The notes under the pieces were generated by a model, which saw nothing but the letters and a program-made list of their open reading frames with translations, was not told where the DNA came from and ran no database searches. From assembly GCA_016199745.1 (NCBI GenBank), contig JACQFZ010000042.1, positions 50,198 to 114,197 of the forward strand: DNA of 64,000 bases, given 5' to 3'. The stretch is from Gammaproteobacteria bacterium (lineage in GTDB: Bacteria; Pseudomonadota; Gammaproteobacteria; Acidiferrobacterales; Sulfurifustaceae). Below, piece after piece: positions 30,651 through 40,975 of the stretch. Every line of letters begins with the position of its first letter. Position 1 is the stretch's first letter. Both the position numbers and the translations under genes were made by a program.

Positions 30651-31397
30651 ATGCGCATATTAGTTAGCAACGACGACGGTTATCTCGCCCCTGGTATTGC
30701 CTGCTTGGCGCGCGCTGTCGCCGCTTTCGGTGATGTCGACGTGGTCGCGCCGGACCGCGACCGTAGTGGTGCGAGCAACTCATTAACGCTCGATCGGCCA
30801 CTGCGTGTGCGTCGCGGTGAGAACGGGTTTTTATGCGTCGACGGTACACCAACCGATTGCGTGCATCTGGCCGTTACCGGTCTGATGGAGCATCAGCCCG
30901 ATATGGTCGTTTCCGGTATCAATCGCGGTGCCAATTTGGGCGACGATGTTCTTTACTCGGGGACGGTTGCCGCCGCGGTCGAGGGTCGTTTTCTCGGCGC
31001 GCCCGCTATCGCGATATCGCTTGTTAGCAATGCCGCCGAAAATTACGACACGGCCGCCAACATCGTCGTGCGTCTCATGCATAAGTTACGGCGCGATCCG
31101 TTGCCGGCCGACACGATCTTGAACGTGAACGTGCCGGATCTGCCGCTCGATCAAATCGCCGGCATCGAAGTGACGCGCCTCGGCAATCGGCATAAGGCCG
31201 AGCCAGTCGTGCGTATGATCGATCCCCGTGGCAAACCTGTGTATTGGGTCGGCGCCGCCGGTACCGAGGCGGATGCGGGACCGGGCACGGATTTCGATGC
31301 CATCCGTCGCAACTTCGTGTCAATCACCCCTTTGCAGGTCGATTTGACTCGTTATACTGCCCTCGAGCAGGTCTCGTCTTGGCTTAAAACCTTGTAG
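30651..31397 (+). CDS. surE: 5'/3'-nucleotidase SurE
   Basis: Stationary-phase survival nucleotidase. The 248-residue product starts [16 protein letters not shown] with the metal-binding DD pair, followed by [15 protein letters not shown] and [21 protein letters not shown]. It heads the surE-pcm-nlpD-rpoS cluster, with the ATG 10 bases before pcm's upstream end. Confidence 0.96.
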   Translation: MRILVSNDDGYLAPGIACLARAVAAFGDVDVVAPDRDRSGASNSLTLDRPLRVRRGENGFLCVDGTPTDCVHLAVTGLMEHQPDMVVSGINRGANLGDDVLYSGTVAAAVEGRFLGAPAIAISLVSNAAENYDTAANIVVRLMHKLRRDPLPADTILNVNVPDLPLDQIAGIEVTRLGNRHKAEPVVRMIDPRGKPVYWVGAAGTEADAGPGTDFDAIRRNFVSITPLQVDLTRYTALEQVSSWLKTL

Positions 31398-31407
31398 TAC
31401 GTCTATT

Positions 31408-32067
31408 ATGAGACCCGATTTAAAGGGCATCGGCATGACGTCGTCACGCACACGCGAACGCTTGATCGAGCGGCTGCGTACCGAGGGTATTCGTGACGAA
31501 GACGTGTTAGCGGCAATTCGAAAGGTTCCGCGTCATTTGTTGGTCGATGAAGCGCTTTCCAGTCGGGCCTACGAAGATACCGCGTTGCCCATTGGCTTTG
31601 GCCAGACCATCTCCCAGCCTTACATCGTCGCTCGCATGACCGAGACGTTACGCGCCGGGCGGTCGCTGAATAAAGTCCTCGAAATCGGCACCGGTTCCGG
31701 TTATCAAACCGCGGTGTTGTCGCAGGTTGCCACCAAGGTTTACACCGTCGAACGCTTGGAACCGTTGTTGAAGAACGCGCGTCGACAGCTACTGGGTCTC
31801 GGCGTTCGTAACGCTCAGTTCAAGCTTGGCGATGGCAGTCTCGGCTGGCCTGAGCATGCGCCTTATGACGGCATCATCGTCACCGCCGCGGCGGTCGCGG
31901 TTCCGCCGGCGCTGCTGGAACAGCTCGCGCTCGATGCACGGCTCGTCATTCCTGTCGGCAGCGGTTTGGCGCAGGAGCTGTTGGTGTTGCAACGCACTCA
32001 AGCGGGTTATGCCCGCGAACGGCTTGAAGCGGTCAGTTTCGTCCCGCTGATTGAGGACCGGCCCTGA
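31408..32067 (+). CDS. pcm: Protein-L-isoaspartate O-methyltransferase
   Basis: Repairs isoaspartyl residues using S-adenosylmethionine. The 219-residue product has VPRHLLVDEALSSRAYEDTALPIGFGQTISQPYIVA and the SAM-binding VLEIGTGSGYQTAVLSQV. A second ATG at residue 10 gives a shorter alternative. The stop TGA overlaps the inferred CTG start of nlpD. Confidence 0.95.
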   Translation: MRPDLKGIGMTSSRTRERLIERLRTEGIRDEDVLAAIRKVPRHLLVDEALSSRAYEDTALPIGFGQTISQPYIVARMTETLRAGRSLNKVLEIGTGSGYQTAVLSQVATKVYTVERLEPLLKNARRQLLGLGVRNAQFKLGDGSLGWPEHAPYDGIIVTAAAVAVPPALLEQLALDARLVIPVGSGLAQELLVLQRTQAGYARERLEAVSFVPLIEDRP

Positions 32068-32999
32068 TTGCCGGCGTCGATGCGCGTCGGCGCCGACGGA
32101 ATCGGTTCGTTTTCGCGAGCGCCGTTGTCGCATTAGCGTTGAGTGCCTGCGCTGCCGGTCCTGCCGCTGAAGTTCATCCACGAAATGCCTATTTTGCCCG
32201 TCCGTCTGATTCAGCAGTGCGCGAAGTTCGAGCCGGTGACACGCTTTACAGCATCGCTTGGGAGTCCGGTCGCGATTTTCGCGAAGTGGCGGCCTGGAAC
32301 GACATCGATCCGCCCTATCTGATCAAGCCCGGCCAGCGGATTCGCCTACAACCTCCACGCGGTATCGAGGTTGCACTGAACAGTAAATCGCAACATACGG
32401 TCGTCAAAGGCCAGACGCTTTACCGCATCGCACTAGCGGCCGGTGTCAGTTATCAGGATCTCGCGTCATGGAACGACATTGAGCCGCCCTATGCGTTGAC
32501 GCCGGGACAGCAGCTGCGTCTCACACCGCCTGTTAAATCGGTAAAGAAACCGGTTGTAAACGAAAGTGTCACACCGAAACCGACGCCTGCGCCGACGCCA
32601 GTCTTACGCGATGCCACCGATGAGCACGGTGCTGTGAAATGGATGTGGCCAACCGAAGGTCATATTATTTCCCGTTTTACAACGAATGGTGTGAATAAGG
32701 GCATTGACATTGGCGGCACAGCGGGTCAACCGATTCATGCCGCGGCTGCCGGCAAAGTTGTGTATCAAGGCAGTGGACTTCGCGGATACGGCCAGCTTAT
32801 TATCGTTAAGCACAACGCGGATTTCCTCAGCGCTTACGCTCATTGCGCAACGATTTACGTTCAGGAAGGCAGTGTGATAAAACCCGGTCAAGTCATTGCC
32901 ACGATGGGTAACAGCGGAACTGATCGCGTAAAATTGCACTTTGAAATTCGTCGACGTGGTGTCCCCGTCGATCCCATCGACCACCTCCCGAAAAAGTAA
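32064..32999 (+). CDS. nlpD: NlpD-type LysM/M23 lipoprotein, apparent CTG start
   Basis: NlpD activates the amidase AmiC during cell division. A lipoprotein signal ([17 protein letters not shown]) is encoded in frame, but no ATG, GTG or TTG precedes it: the frame opens at 32055. CTG at 32064 overlaps the pcm stop (CTGA) and follows GAGG (32053-32056) at seven bases, giving 311 residues. Two LysM domains ([30 protein letters not shown]) and a LytM/M23 domain follow. The metal ligands are degenerate (NKGIDI without His, KLHFEIR without the first His), as expected for an activator rather than an enzyme. Confidence 0.85.
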   Translation: MIAGVDARRRRRNRFVFASAVVALALSACAAGPAAEVHPRNAYFARPSDSAVREVRAGDTLYSIAWESGRDFREVAAWNDIDPPYLIKPGQRIRLQPPRGIEVALNSKSQHTVVKGQTLYRIALAAGVSYQDLASWNDIEPPYALTPGQQLRLTPPVKSVKKPVVNESVTPKPTPAPTPVLRDATDEHGAVKWMWPTEGHIISRFTTNGVNKGIDIGGTAGQPIHAAAAGKVVYQGSGLRGYGQLIIVKHNADFLSAYAHCATIYVQEGSVIKPGQVIATMGNSGTDRVKLHFEIRRRGVPVDPIDHLPKK

Positions 33000-33000
33000 T

Positions 33001-34053
33001 ATGCCGCCACGCAAACCCGGAGCACCTCGCAAGAAAGGTAAAGCGCAGGATGACGAGAAGCTGCTGTCGACTCCCGACGAGGAAGAGACAGAAGGCGAGA
33101 CCGCCGCCAGTGCTGACGAAGACGGCGATGGTGCTGAAGAGAAGGAGGCGACCGTCGAGGTCGCTGAAAAGGAAGAAAAGGAAGAGAGCGAGGAGAGCAG
33201 CAGCGCCAGCGACGATACTTATCTCGCTGCCGATGCGACCCGACTCTATCTCAAGGAAATCGGTTTCTCGCCGCTGCTGACCGCCGAGGAAGAAGTCTTT
33301 TTCGCCCGCAAGGCGCAGAAGGGCGACGCCGCTGCCCGCCGGCGTATGATCGAAAGTAATTTGCGCCTGGTGGTGAAGATTGCCCGGCGCTACATGAACC
33401 GCGGTCTGGCGCTGCTCGATCTGATCGAGGAGGGTAACCTCGGATTGATTCGCGCGGTCGAGAAGTTCGACCCGGAGCGTGGGTTCCGCTTCTCCACCTA
33501 CGCTACCTGGTGGATCCGCCAGACGATCGAGCGCGGCATCATGAATCAGACGCGCACCATCCGTCTGCCGGTGCACGTGCTCAAAGAGATCAACATTTAC
33601 CAACGCGCCGCGCGTTACCTATCACAGAAGCTCGACCACGAACCGACACCGGAAGAAGTGGCGCAGCTGCTCGATAAGCCGATCGAAGACGTCAAAGGTA
33701 TGCTCGGTCTGAACGAGCGTTTGGCCTCGGTCGATGCGCCGCTCGACGACGATCCGGACCGATCGCTGCTCGATGCCATCGCCGACGAGCGCACGCTCGA
33801 TCCGGAAAAGGCGCAACAGCGCGAAGACCTGCAATCGCTGATCGAATCGTGGCTGAACGAGCTCAACGACAAGCAGCGTGAAGTGGTCGAGCGCCGTTTC
33901 GGGTTGAACAGCCGCGAGATTTCGACGTTGGAAGAGGTCGGTGCCGACATCGGTGTCACGCGCGAGCGCGTGCGTCAGATCCAAGTCGAGGCGTTGAAGC
34001 GATTGCGCGTGATTTTGGAGAAGGCGGGTTTCTCGGTCGACTCGTTGTTTTAA
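33001..34053 (+). CDS. rpoS: RNA polymerase sigma factor RpoS
   Basis: Stationary-phase and general-stress sigma factor. The 350-residue product begins at ATG 33001, one base after nlpD. An acidic, Lys/Glu-rich N-terminal tail of about 75 residues is longer than in E. coli; region 1.2 starts [11 protein letters not shown], region 2 has [26 protein letters not shown] and [17 protein letters not shown], and region 4 has [24 protein letters not shown]. In relatives the main rpoS promoter lies inside nlpD; I could not identify it. Confidence 0.95.
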   Translation: MPPRKPGAPRKKGKAQDDEKLLSTPDEEETEGETAASADEDGDGAEEKEATVEVAEKEEKEESEESSSASDDTYLAADATRLYLKEIGFSPLLTAEEEVFFARKAQKGDAAARRRMIESNLRLVVKIARRYMNRGLALLDLIEEGNLGLIRAVEKFDPERGFRFSTYATWWIRQTIERGIMNQTRTIRLPVHVLKEINIYQRAARYLSQKLDHEPTPEEVAQLLDKPIEDVKGMLGLNERLASVDAPLDDDPDRSLLDAIADERTLDPEKAQQREDLQSLIESWLNELNDKQREVVERRFGLNSREISTLEEVGADIGVTRERVRQIQVEALKRLRVILEKAGFSVDSLF

Positions 34054-34083
34054 GTTTTGCTCTTTACTGCAGCCGACGGCGCG

Positions 34084-34815
34084 CTAAACCAGGCGATGCC
34101 CGCCGTCCACGTGTAAAACACTACCCGTCGTATATTGGTTCTCCGTTAAAAAGAGTATTGCCTGCGCTATATCGTTAGGCGTACCTATTCTGCCCACTAA
34201 GAGGCACTTTGCCATCTGCTCGAACATCGCCCGCTTTTTGTTGCCGGCGATAGTGGTCCAAATGGGCGTATCTACCCATCCCGGCGAAACAACATTGACC
34301 CGGATCGGCGCAAGTTCGACGGCTAATGCGCGAGCAAAGGCCGCAAGCCCACCATTCACCGCCGCTACCATAGATGCATTTACCCCTGGTCGATAAGCCG
34401 CGATTCCTGAAGTAAAAGTAATCGATCCACCGGCGTTTATCAGCGGAGCGCCGTGTTTCGCTAGGAGCAGCGGGCCGATCAATTTAGAGTCGAGAATTTT
34501 TCGCGCCGCATCAACATCAAACTCTTTAACCGGTTGATAAGTCACGCTCGCCGCGGTCGTAATCAAATGAGTGAAGGGTCCGACCGTTTTAAATAAGCGT
34601 ATTACGTCTGTTTCGTCGGTGATGTCTGCCGCGATCGTTTGGACGGGCGCGCTTGCGCCCAGCTTGTTTGTGGCTTGATGAAGTTTGTCGGCGGATCGAC
34701 CGACAATCGTGACTTGTACCCCCTTAGCGAGCGCGGCTTGTGCGACCGCCAAGCCCATCCCGGAACTACCGCCGGCAACTATCAGCCTTTCGACGGTTTT
34801 AGTAGATTGATTCAT
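34084..34815 (-). CDS. SDR-family protein lacking the YxxxK pair
   Basis: A 243-residue Rossmann protein with the nucleotide loop VAGGSSGMGLAVAQ, TAADIT-like acidic site, ELAPIRVNVVSPGWVDTP and a C-terminal VLHVDGGHRLV, all SDR marks. Where classical SDRs have YxxxK, this protein aligns as VAAVN, so the catalytic Tyr and Lys appear absent. It may be an atypical reductase or a cofactor-binding regulator. It is divergent from a LysR gene about 100 bases away, which probably controls it. Confidence 0.82.
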   Translation of the reverse strand: MNQSTKTVERLIVAGGSSGMGLAVAQAALAKGVQVTIVGRSADKLHQATNKLGASAPVQTIAADITDETDVIRLFKTVGPFTHLITTAASVTYQPVKEFDVDAARKILDSKLIGPLLLAKHGAPLINAGGSITFTSGIAAYRPGVNASMVAAVNGGLAAFARALAVELAPIRVNVVSPGWVDTPIWTTIAGNKKRAMFEQMAKCLLVGRIGTPNDIAQAILFLTENQYTTGSVLHVDGGHRLV

Positions 34816-34912
34816 GTGCGGTCTCCTGGCATTCGGACGAGACCATCTTCTACGGGCGAGGGCAGGAATGGAAACGGGACAATCCGATAACCACTATCGG
34901 TTTCGTCGATCG

Positions 34913-35875
34913 GTGCTGCGAACGAAGCTCAAAGAGCTAGAGACTTTTTGCACGTTGGCGCGAACGTTGAACTTCAGCCGGGCGGCGGAACAATTGCATT
35001 ATGCTCAGTCGAGCGTGACCGAGCATATCCAGAATTTAGAAGCGGACTTCGATATCACGCTCTTCGACCGCGGCGGACGTTCGCTTGAGTTGACTGCCGC
35101 CGGCGAGCAGCTGCTCGACTACGCCGATCGTATCTTGTCGTTGGTGCAAGAAGCGCATGCAACCCTCCGCCGCGACGGCGGTGGTGGTGAGTCGTTGACG
35201 ATCGTTGCGCCAGAAACTTTTTGTGCCCGTCGACTTCCAGCGGTGCTCGCACGCTTTCGTTCGATGCATTCGGAAGTATCGCTGGCAGTGCGACCGGCGA
35301 GCCGCGGCGAATTGTTGCGCGCGGTCGCCGACGGCGATGCCGATATGAGCCTGGTTCTCGGAAATGTGCCGACCGGTCCTGCTTGGTTGCGATGCGAGAT
35401 GCTGGGTACGGAATCGCTTTGCTTGATTGCGCATCCACAACATCGACTTAATGGATTACCCCGCGTCGCCGCCGGCGATTTAATGGGCGAGGCGTTTCTG
35501 TCGACAGCGGTAGGCTGCGTCTATCGAGAAATATATGACGGCGCCATTCGAACCATCGTTGGTGCCGCCGCACCGGTCGTGGAGCTTGCTAGTCTCGCTG
35601 CCATTGTGCGTTGCGTTGCCACCGGGATGGGCATCGCGCTATTGCCTAAGGTGGCGGCTGAAGCAGCGTTGGCCGATGGATCCGTCGTCGCCTTACCGTG
35701 GGACAACTCGTATTGCACGGTGCCGGTTTGGTTGAGCTGGGATGAGCGAAATTCCGCACCCTGGCGGCAACGCTTTATCGAGTTAATGCGAGAGGTGTTT
35801 CGACATTCGAGTCATGCGACGCGGAATTCTGGGTCGATAACGGCGCTGGTAGATGATTTACAGCGTCATTATTAA
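34913..35875 (+). CDS. LysR-type transcriptional regulator
   Basis: Winged-helix N-terminus LKELETFCTLARTLNFSRAAEQLHYAQSSVTEHIQNLEADF followed by a periplasmic-binding-like effector domain (SLTIVAPETFCARRLPAVLARF). From the GTG at 34913 the product is 320 residues and aligns with family starts; an ATG at 34868 would add 15 residues but has AGGA almost touching it. Divergent from the SDR gene, the usual layout of a LysR regulator and its target. Its 3' end overlaps the next gene's by four bases. Confidence 0.87.
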   Translation: MLRTKLKELETFCTLARTLNFSRAAEQLHYAQSSVTEHIQNLEADFDITLFDRGGRSLELTAAGEQLLDYADRILSLVQEAHATLRRDGGGGESLTIVAPETFCARRLPAVLARFRSMHSEVSLAVRPASRGELLRAVADGDADMSLVLGNVPTGPAWLRCEMLGTESLCLIAHPQHRLNGLPRVAAGDLMGEAFLSTAVGCVYREIYDGAIRTIVGAAAPVVELASLAAIVRCVATGMGIALLPKVAAEAALADGSVVALPWDNSYCTVPVWLSWDERNSAPWRQRFIELMREVFRHSSHATRNSGSITALVDDLQRHY

Positions 35876-36252
35876 GTTTTGGTAATCGGCAACAGCGCCG
35901 CCACCACGCGCCTACCTTCACCCATCAAAACATTGTATGTGCGACACGCAGCGCCCGTGTCCATCACCTCAAAACCGACTTGGGCCGAGGCTAGCGCGCG
36001 CGTGACCTCAGACGCGGGAAAACGCAGGCGGTTACCGGTGCCGAGCAATATGACCTCAGGGTTCAGCGCGGCAATTGCCTCGATATGCTCAGCGGTTAAA
36101 TCGGCCAACGTTTGTGGCGGCCAATCGGCGATAATGCGATCGGGTGTGACGATTACGCTACCGGCGTACGAATCCTGGTTGACGGTAACGCAGCCGGGCG
36201 CGTAAGAGCGAATAACATTGTGACTGCCGGTGTTTTCAAGCTGAATTTTCAT
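35872..36252 (-). CDS. Mth938-like domain protein (DUF498 family)
   Basis: A 126-residue single-domain protein with the family features SVIVTPDRIIADWPP, LNPEVILLGTGNRLRFP and the C-terminal GFEVMDTGAACRTYNVLMGEGRRVVAALLP. Mth938-like proteins are found across bacteria and in the mitochondrial factor NDUFAF3; a bacterial role is not established. It is convergent with the LysR gene. Confidence 0.88.
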   Translation of the reverse strand: MKIQLENTGSHNVIRSYAPGCVTVNQDSYAGSVIVTPDRIIADWPPQTLADLTAEHIEAIAALNPEVILLGTGNRLRFPASEVTRALASAQVGFEVMDTGAACRTYNVLMGEGRRVVAALLPITKT

Positions 36253-36390
36253 ACTTTATATTTTACCTCGTAATCCATTTTCGTCGTCGGCGCCAATTAA
36301 GCAAAGGAGGAGCTTTGGTCAAACTAGACCGGCTTCTCCGATAGAAGTGGGGGTCCGGCGGGGCAACAGCGGATTCATAAGATCGATGGT

Positions 36391-36419
36391 TTCCAGTTCC
36401 GCTGGCCACACCCTATAAT
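36391..36419 (+). promoter_or_regulatory. Promoter candidate for alaC-hom
   Basis: A perfect TATAAT (36414-36419) lies 17 bases after TTCCAG (36391-36396), about 80 bases before the alaC ATG. The -35 match is weak. The remaining 250-base gap before alaC shows no gene. Confidence 0.45.
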
Positions 36420-36500
36420 GGGCGCGGTTTTCGCACTCATTGCCCATCATTCAACTAAATACCACCTAGCGATAAGGCAGCCTTCAGTACGCGGCATCCA

Positions 36501-37709
36501 ATGGACGATTTTCCACGCATCAAGCGACTTCCACCCTACGTCTTCAACATCGTCACCGAGTTGAAGGCCCAAGCGCGCCAGCGCGGCGAAGACATTATCG
36601 ATTTTGGCATGGGCAATCCGGATGGTGCCACGCCGAAGCATATTGTCGATAAATTGGTGGACGCGGCGCAACGCGAAGACACCCATCGCTACTCGGTTTC
36701 GCGCGGCATTCCGCGTCTGCGTCGGGCAATCTGCGCCTGGTACCAGAGCCGCTTTAATGTCGAGCTCGATCAGGACCGCGAGGCGATCGTCACTATCGGC
36801 TCGAAAGAAGGGCTGGCGCATTTGGCGTTGGCGACCGTGGACAAGGGCGACGCGGTATTGGTGCCCAATCCGTCTTATCCGATCCATGCCTATGGTTTCG
36901 TTATCGCCGGCGCCGATATTCGCCACGTGCCGCTCGTGCCGGGCGGCGATTTCTTTGCCGAGCTCGAAAAGGCAATTCGCGATTCGTGGCCGAAGCCGAA
37001 GATGCTGGTATTGAATTTTCCGGCGAATCCCACGGGGCAGTGCGTCGATCTCGCGTTCTTCGCAAAGGTCATCGCCATCGCCCGTGAGCATCGCATTTGG
37101 GTGATTCAGGATCTCGCTTACGCTGACATCGTGTTCGATGGTTATGTGGCACCGTCGATTTTGCAGGTTCCCGGCGCTAAAGATATCGCCGTCGAATTTT
37201 TTACGTTGTCGAAGAGCTATAACATGCCCGGCTGGCGTGTCGGCTTTATGTGCGGCAACGAAACGCTGGTGGCGGCGTTGGCCAAGCTCAAGTCCTATTT
37301 CGACTACGGCACGTTCACACCGATTCAAGTGGCGGCGATTCGGGCGCTCGAAGGTCCGCAGGATTGCCTGCAGGAAATCTGCGCGATCTATCAAAATCGG
37401 CGCGATGTATTGTGCAATGGCCTAATCGCTGCCGGTTGGCAGGTCGACAAGCCGCGCGCAACTATGTTCGTATGGGCGCGCATTCCCGAGCCGTATCGGG
37501 CGATGGGTTCGCTTGAATTCGCCAAAAAATTACTGACCGAGGCCAAGGTGGCGGTGTCTCCCGGCATCGGTTTTGGTGAATATGGCAATGAGTATGTGCG
37601 GTTCTCACTAATCGAGAACGAGCATCGGACTCGCCAGGCGATACGTTCGATACGCGACGTATTGCGGCAAGAACGTTTACTGACAGAACAACGGCGGGGT
37701 AGTGCATGA
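36501..37709 (+). CDS. alaC: Glutamate-pyruvate (alanine) transaminase AlaC
   Basis: PLP aminotransferase of 402 residues that closely follows the AlaC pattern: [39 protein letters not shown] at the start, [10 protein letters not shown], and the PLP lysine in [15 protein letters not shown]. AlaC makes alanine from pyruvate and glutamate; related enzymes work on lysine precursors. It overlaps hom by four bases (ATGA), so alanine and threonine/methionine branch genes are co-transcribed. Confidence 0.92.
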   Translation: MDDFPRIKRLPPYVFNIVTELKAQARQRGEDIIDFGMGNPDGATPKHIVDKLVDAAQREDTHRYSVSRGIPRLRRAICAWYQSRFNVELDQDREAIVTIGSKEGLAHLALATVDKGDAVLVPNPSYPIHAYGFVIAGADIRHVPLVPGGDFFAELEKAIRDSWPKPKMLVLNFPANPTGQCVDLAFFAKVIAIAREHRIWVIQDLAYADIVFDGYVAPSILQVPGAKDIAVEFFTLSKSYNMPGWRVGFMCGNETLVAALAKLKSYFDYGTFTPIQVAAIRALEGPQDCLQEICAIYQNRRDVLCNGLIAAGWQVDKPRATMFVWARIPEPYRAMGSLEFAKKLLTEAKVAVSPGIGFGEYGNEYVRFSLIENEHRTRQAIRSIRDVLRQERLLTEQRRGSA

Positions 37710-39070
37710 GTCGTTCCACTTCAAAATCAGCCGTGCCGGAAGCCGGCGCTGCTCCGGTTCGTATCGGATTGTTGGGTCTAGGCACCGTCGGCAGCGGTAC
37801 GTTGACCGTGTTGTCGCGCAATTGCGAAGAGATTACGCGTCGTGCCGGCCGTCGCATCGAGGTTATCAAGGCATCGGCGCGCGATATTACCAAGCCGCGT
37901 GCGGGTCCGACGCAGGGCATCGAATTGTTGGCCGACCCCATGCAGGTGGTGCGCGATCCGCAGGTCGAGGTCGTGGTCGAGTTGATCGGCGGCTACGAGC
38001 CGGCGCGCACGTTGGTGCTCGAAGCGATCGCCCAAGGTAAGCACGTCGTCACCGCCAACAAGGCGTTGATCGCGTTACACGGCAACGAGATTTTCCGCGC
38101 TGCCCAAGCCAAGGGTGTGATGGTCGCGTTCGAGGCGGCGGTTGCCGGCGGCATTCCTATCATCAAGACATTGCGCGAAGGATTATCGGCTAATCGCATT
38201 GAGTGGTTGGCTGGCATCATCAACGGTACCAGCAATTTTATCCTCACCGAGATGCGCGATAAGGGCGCGGACTTCGCCGACGTGCTGGCGCAAGCGCAGC
38301 AGCTCGGTTATGCCGAAGCTGATCCGACCTTCGATGTCGAAGGAATCGATGCGGCCCACAAGCTTTGCATTCTCGCCGCCATTGCTTTCGGTATCCCGCT
38401 CAATTTCAAAGATATCTACGTAGAAGGTATCAGCCGCGTCACTCGCGCCGATGTCGCCTACGCCGAAGAGCTCGGTTATCGCTTGAAGCTGCTCGGCATC
38501 GCTCGGCGTTCGAGCAGCGGCGTCGAGCTGCGTGTACATCCGACACTTATCCCGGAACGCCGGTTGATCGCTAACGTCGATGGCGCAATGAACGCCGTGC
38601 TGGTGAAAGGCGATGCGGTCGGACCGACGCTATTTTACGGCGCCGGTGCCGGCGCCGAGCCGACGGCATCGGCGGTTGTCGCCGATTTGGTCGACGTCGT
38701 ACGCACATTGACGACCGACCCGACGCATCGAGTGCCGCACCTGGCATTCCAGCCGGATGCATTGGTCGATCTGCCGATCCTGCCGATGGCCCAGGTAGAG
38801 ACGTCGTACTATCTGCGGCTGCATGCCGAGGATCGTCCTGGCGTCTTGGCCGACGTGACCCGCATCCTTGCCGACCTCGATATCAGCATCGAGGCGATTC
38901 TGCAGAAGGAGCCGGCGGAAGGGGAAAGTGTGGTGCCGATCATCATTCTGACGCATCGTGTCGCCGAACAAGCGATGAACACTGCTATTTCACGGATCGA
39001 GCAGCTCGGTTCTATCCGCGGTAGTGTCGCCCGCATTCGCCTCGAGCACCTGCGCGCCAACTGGCAGTAA
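37706..39070 (+). CDS. hom: Homoserine dehydrogenase
   Basis: Reduces aspartate semialdehyde to homoserine, the branch point to threonine and methionine. The 454-residue product has the NAD(P) fold [15 protein letters not shown], the catalytic-domain marks [17 protein letters not shown] and [11 protein letters not shown], and a C-terminal ACT domain ([21 protein letters not shown]) that usually gives threonine feedback inhibition. thrC, which often follows hom, is not here. Confidence 0.96.
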   Translation: MSRSTSKSAVPEAGAAPVRIGLLGLGTVGSGTLTVLSRNCEEITRRAGRRIEVIKASARDITKPRAGPTQGIELLADPMQVVRDPQVEVVVELIGGYEPARTLVLEAIAQGKHVVTANKALIALHGNEIFRAAQAKGVMVAFEAAVAGGIPIIKTLREGLSANRIEWLAGIINGTSNFILTEMRDKGADFADVLAQAQQLGYAEADPTFDVEGIDAAHKLCILAAIAFGIPLNFKDIYVEGISRVTRADVAYAEELGYRLKLLGIARRSSSGVELRVHPTLIPERRLIANVDGAMNAVLVKGDAVGPTLFYGAGAGAEPTASAVVADLVDVVRTLTTDPTHRVPHLAFQPDALVDLPILPMAQVETSYYLRLHAEDRPGVLADVTRILADLDISIEAILQKEPAEGESVVPIIILTHRVAEQAMNTAISRIEQLGSIRGSVARIRLEHLRANWQ

Positions 39071-39075
39071 GGCAT

Positions 39076-39095
39076 GAGCCGCCGACCGGCGGCTC
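39076..39095 (+). terminator. Hairpin after hom, probable terminator
   Basis: GAGCCGCC and GGCGGCTC form a perfect 8-bp stem with a 4-base loop, six bases past the hom stop. The T-rich stretch follows only after about 15 bases, so strength is uncertain. The 237-base gap that follows before the chemotaxis cluster shows no gene. Confidence 0.5.
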
Positions 39096-39307
39096 GGCGT
39101 TTCCACCGCTTTTTCTTTCCTATCCAGCGACTTCCATCGTCTTTCTGATATCGCGTCGAAATTCCGACGCGATCATTCGAGCCGTTCGGCGTTTTCTTCC
39201 TCCTGCTGGCATAGCAATTGCTTTACTTACTACAACTATGACAAGGAATTCCTCGCCATAGTGAAGGAGTAATGGATGTTTGTGCACCTAACGACTAAGG
39301 ATGATGT

Positions 39308-39613
39308 ATGGAATCCGTCCAAGTGACGTGCCACGCCGACCGTACGGAACTGGTTCTCCAGGGTTTGCTGGATGTGCCCCGGGTGCGTGCCGTTTATCAA
39401 TCGTTGAACCAAGCGTTGGTGCGGGCATTGCCCGTCGAGCTGCATGCGGCTGATGTTGAACGCGTCGATGCCGCCGGCCTGCAGTTGTTGCTCGCGTTTT
39501 ATCGCACGGCGCGCGACCGCGGCTTAGCACCGCATTGGCGTTCGGTCAGCACGGCGTTGCGCAACGGCAGTGAAGCGTTGGGCATCACCGGTGCCTTGGA
39601 GTTGCCGACATGA
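39308..39613 (+). CDS. STAS domain protein heading a chemotaxis cluster
   Basis: A 101-residue STAS-fold protein (VQVTCHADRTELVLQGLLDV, then VERVDAAGLQLLLAF). In SpoIIAA-type partners the segment reads DSSG and one serine is phosphorylated; here it is DAAG, so this copy probably cannot be phosphorylated there. It overlaps the following receptor gene (ATGA), so it is likely translated with it; a scaffold or adaptor role is inference. Confidence 0.8.
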   Translation: MESVQVTCHADRTELVLQGLLDVPRVRAVYQSLNQALVRALPVELHAADVERVDAAGLQLLLAFYRTARDRGLAPHWRSVSTALRNGSEALGITGALELPT

Positions 39614-40959
39614 TGCAACGGTTGGCGGCAGAACGTTGGTGGGCGTGGGCAATTATCGCCATCGTCGGCTCATGGGCGTGGACGCTGTTATTCATCCCGC
39701 TGAGTGTCGCCGTCGGTACCGCCTTCGCCAATATCATCGCCGTGTTATTGCTGACCCGTTACGGAATGAAACGACGCATGATTGAAGAAGCGGCGTCGCC
39801 AACGACCGTGGCCGCAACTGCACAACCGTCCGCCGCCTCGCTGGAAGCAGACGTTGAAGCGCTGTTGCGCGAATCGGCCGAGATCACGCAGTTGCCGCCA
39901 GTCGACCAAATGCTGGAATCGATGGCGTCGGATAATCATCGGCGTCGGTTGGAAGATTTACTGCGTCGTTGGGTCGATGTCGCACATCGTTACAGCGAAG
40001 CCGCCTTGGCATTACGCAAACAGATTCACACCGTCGTACAGCAAACCGAGCAGGCGGCCAATACTATCTCGAACAGCTTCCAAGCGGTCATCAATAAAGC
40101 GACATTGCAAGCGCGCCAAGCGATGGACCTGCTCGAAGGTACGCAGGGTGCAGCCGATGATGGTGCGCCGCAGTCGTTGAAGGACTTTATTCGCGTGTCC
40201 GACGAGCGCTTGACGCGAATGGCGGACGAAGTGGTCCGCGTTGCCGATCTGTCGGTGCAAATGGTGAAAGAGCTCGACGGCGTGCAGACTCGTACGCAAG
40301 CGATCGACGGGTTCTTGCTCGACGTCGAAAAGCTCGCCGATCAAACCAGCTTGCTGGCGTTGAACGCCGATATCGAAGCGGCGCGCGTCGGCGAGCACGG
40401 CCGTGGCTTCTCGATCGTCGCGCAAGAGGTGCGGCGTTTGAGCCAACGCTCGCACGAGTTCAGCGATCGTATTCGCCAACATTTGAAGGCGGTTAAGGTC
40501 GGCTTGAACAAGACCTACGGCGATATGCGTAAGTTGTCGGCTGCCGACATGGAGCACGCGCTGACGATCAAAGACGACGTCATTGCGCTTACGCACGCGC
40601 TCGAAGACAAGAACCGCGAGGTCGCCGAAACTGTCGGCCGCATCAATACCATCAGCCGCGAGATTACGCGCGACGTCGAGAACGTCGTTATCTCGTTGCA
40701 GTTCCACGACATCACCAGCCAGAAATTGACCAGCATGCTCGAACCGATGGATGAGTTGCGACGCACGTTGTTCCATTTGATGCAGGAAACGATGGTCGTC
40801 AATAAATACTTGCTGCCCGAGGCGGTGGAGGGAACCCTGCCGCTGCCGGAAGGCGCCGCCGCCAATCCGCCGGCAGAATCGCCGGCGAGCGACGGCGCAT
40901 TACGAAAATTGCGCGCGGTAGGCGCACCGACTAGCGGACCGACAGTGGAGCTCTTTTAA
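39610..40959 (+). CDS. Methyl-accepting chemotaxis protein without periplasmic domain
   Basis: The 449-residue product has two close membrane segments near its N-terminus (about residues 10-27 and 32-50) with almost nothing between them, so it has no external sensor domain. The signalling hairpin is QTSLLALNADIEAARVGEHGRGFSIVAQEVRRLSQRSHEFSDRI, a divergent version of the standard tip. It probably senses an intracellular or membrane signal, or works with the STAS protein in front of it. Confidence 0.88.
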   Translation: MMQRLAAERWWAWAIIAIVGSWAWTLLFIPLSVAVGTAFANIIAVLLLTRYGMKRRMIEEAASPTTVAATAQPSAASLEADVEALLRESAEITQLPPVDQMLESMASDNHRRRLEDLLRRWVDVAHRYSEAALALRKQIHTVVQQTEQAANTISNSFQAVINKATLQARQAMDLLEGTQGAADDGAPQSLKDFIRVSDERLTRMADEVVRVADLSVQMVKELDGVQTRTQAIDGFLLDVEKLADQTSLLALNADIEAARVGEHGRGFSIVAQEVRRLSQRSHEFSDRIRQHLKAVKVGLNKTYGDMRKLSAADMEHALTIKDDVIALTHALEDKNREVAETVGRINTISREITRDVENVVISLQFHDITSQKLTSMLEPMDELRRTLFHLMQETMVVNKYLLPEAVEGTLPLPEGAAANPPAESPASDGALRKLRAVGAPTSGPTVELF

Positions 40960-40975
40960 AGAGACGGAGGAACTC

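Noticed and set aside
36447..37394. 315-codon antisense open frame over alaC
   Set aside because: Shadow of alaC; no ribosome binding site and no recognisable domain.
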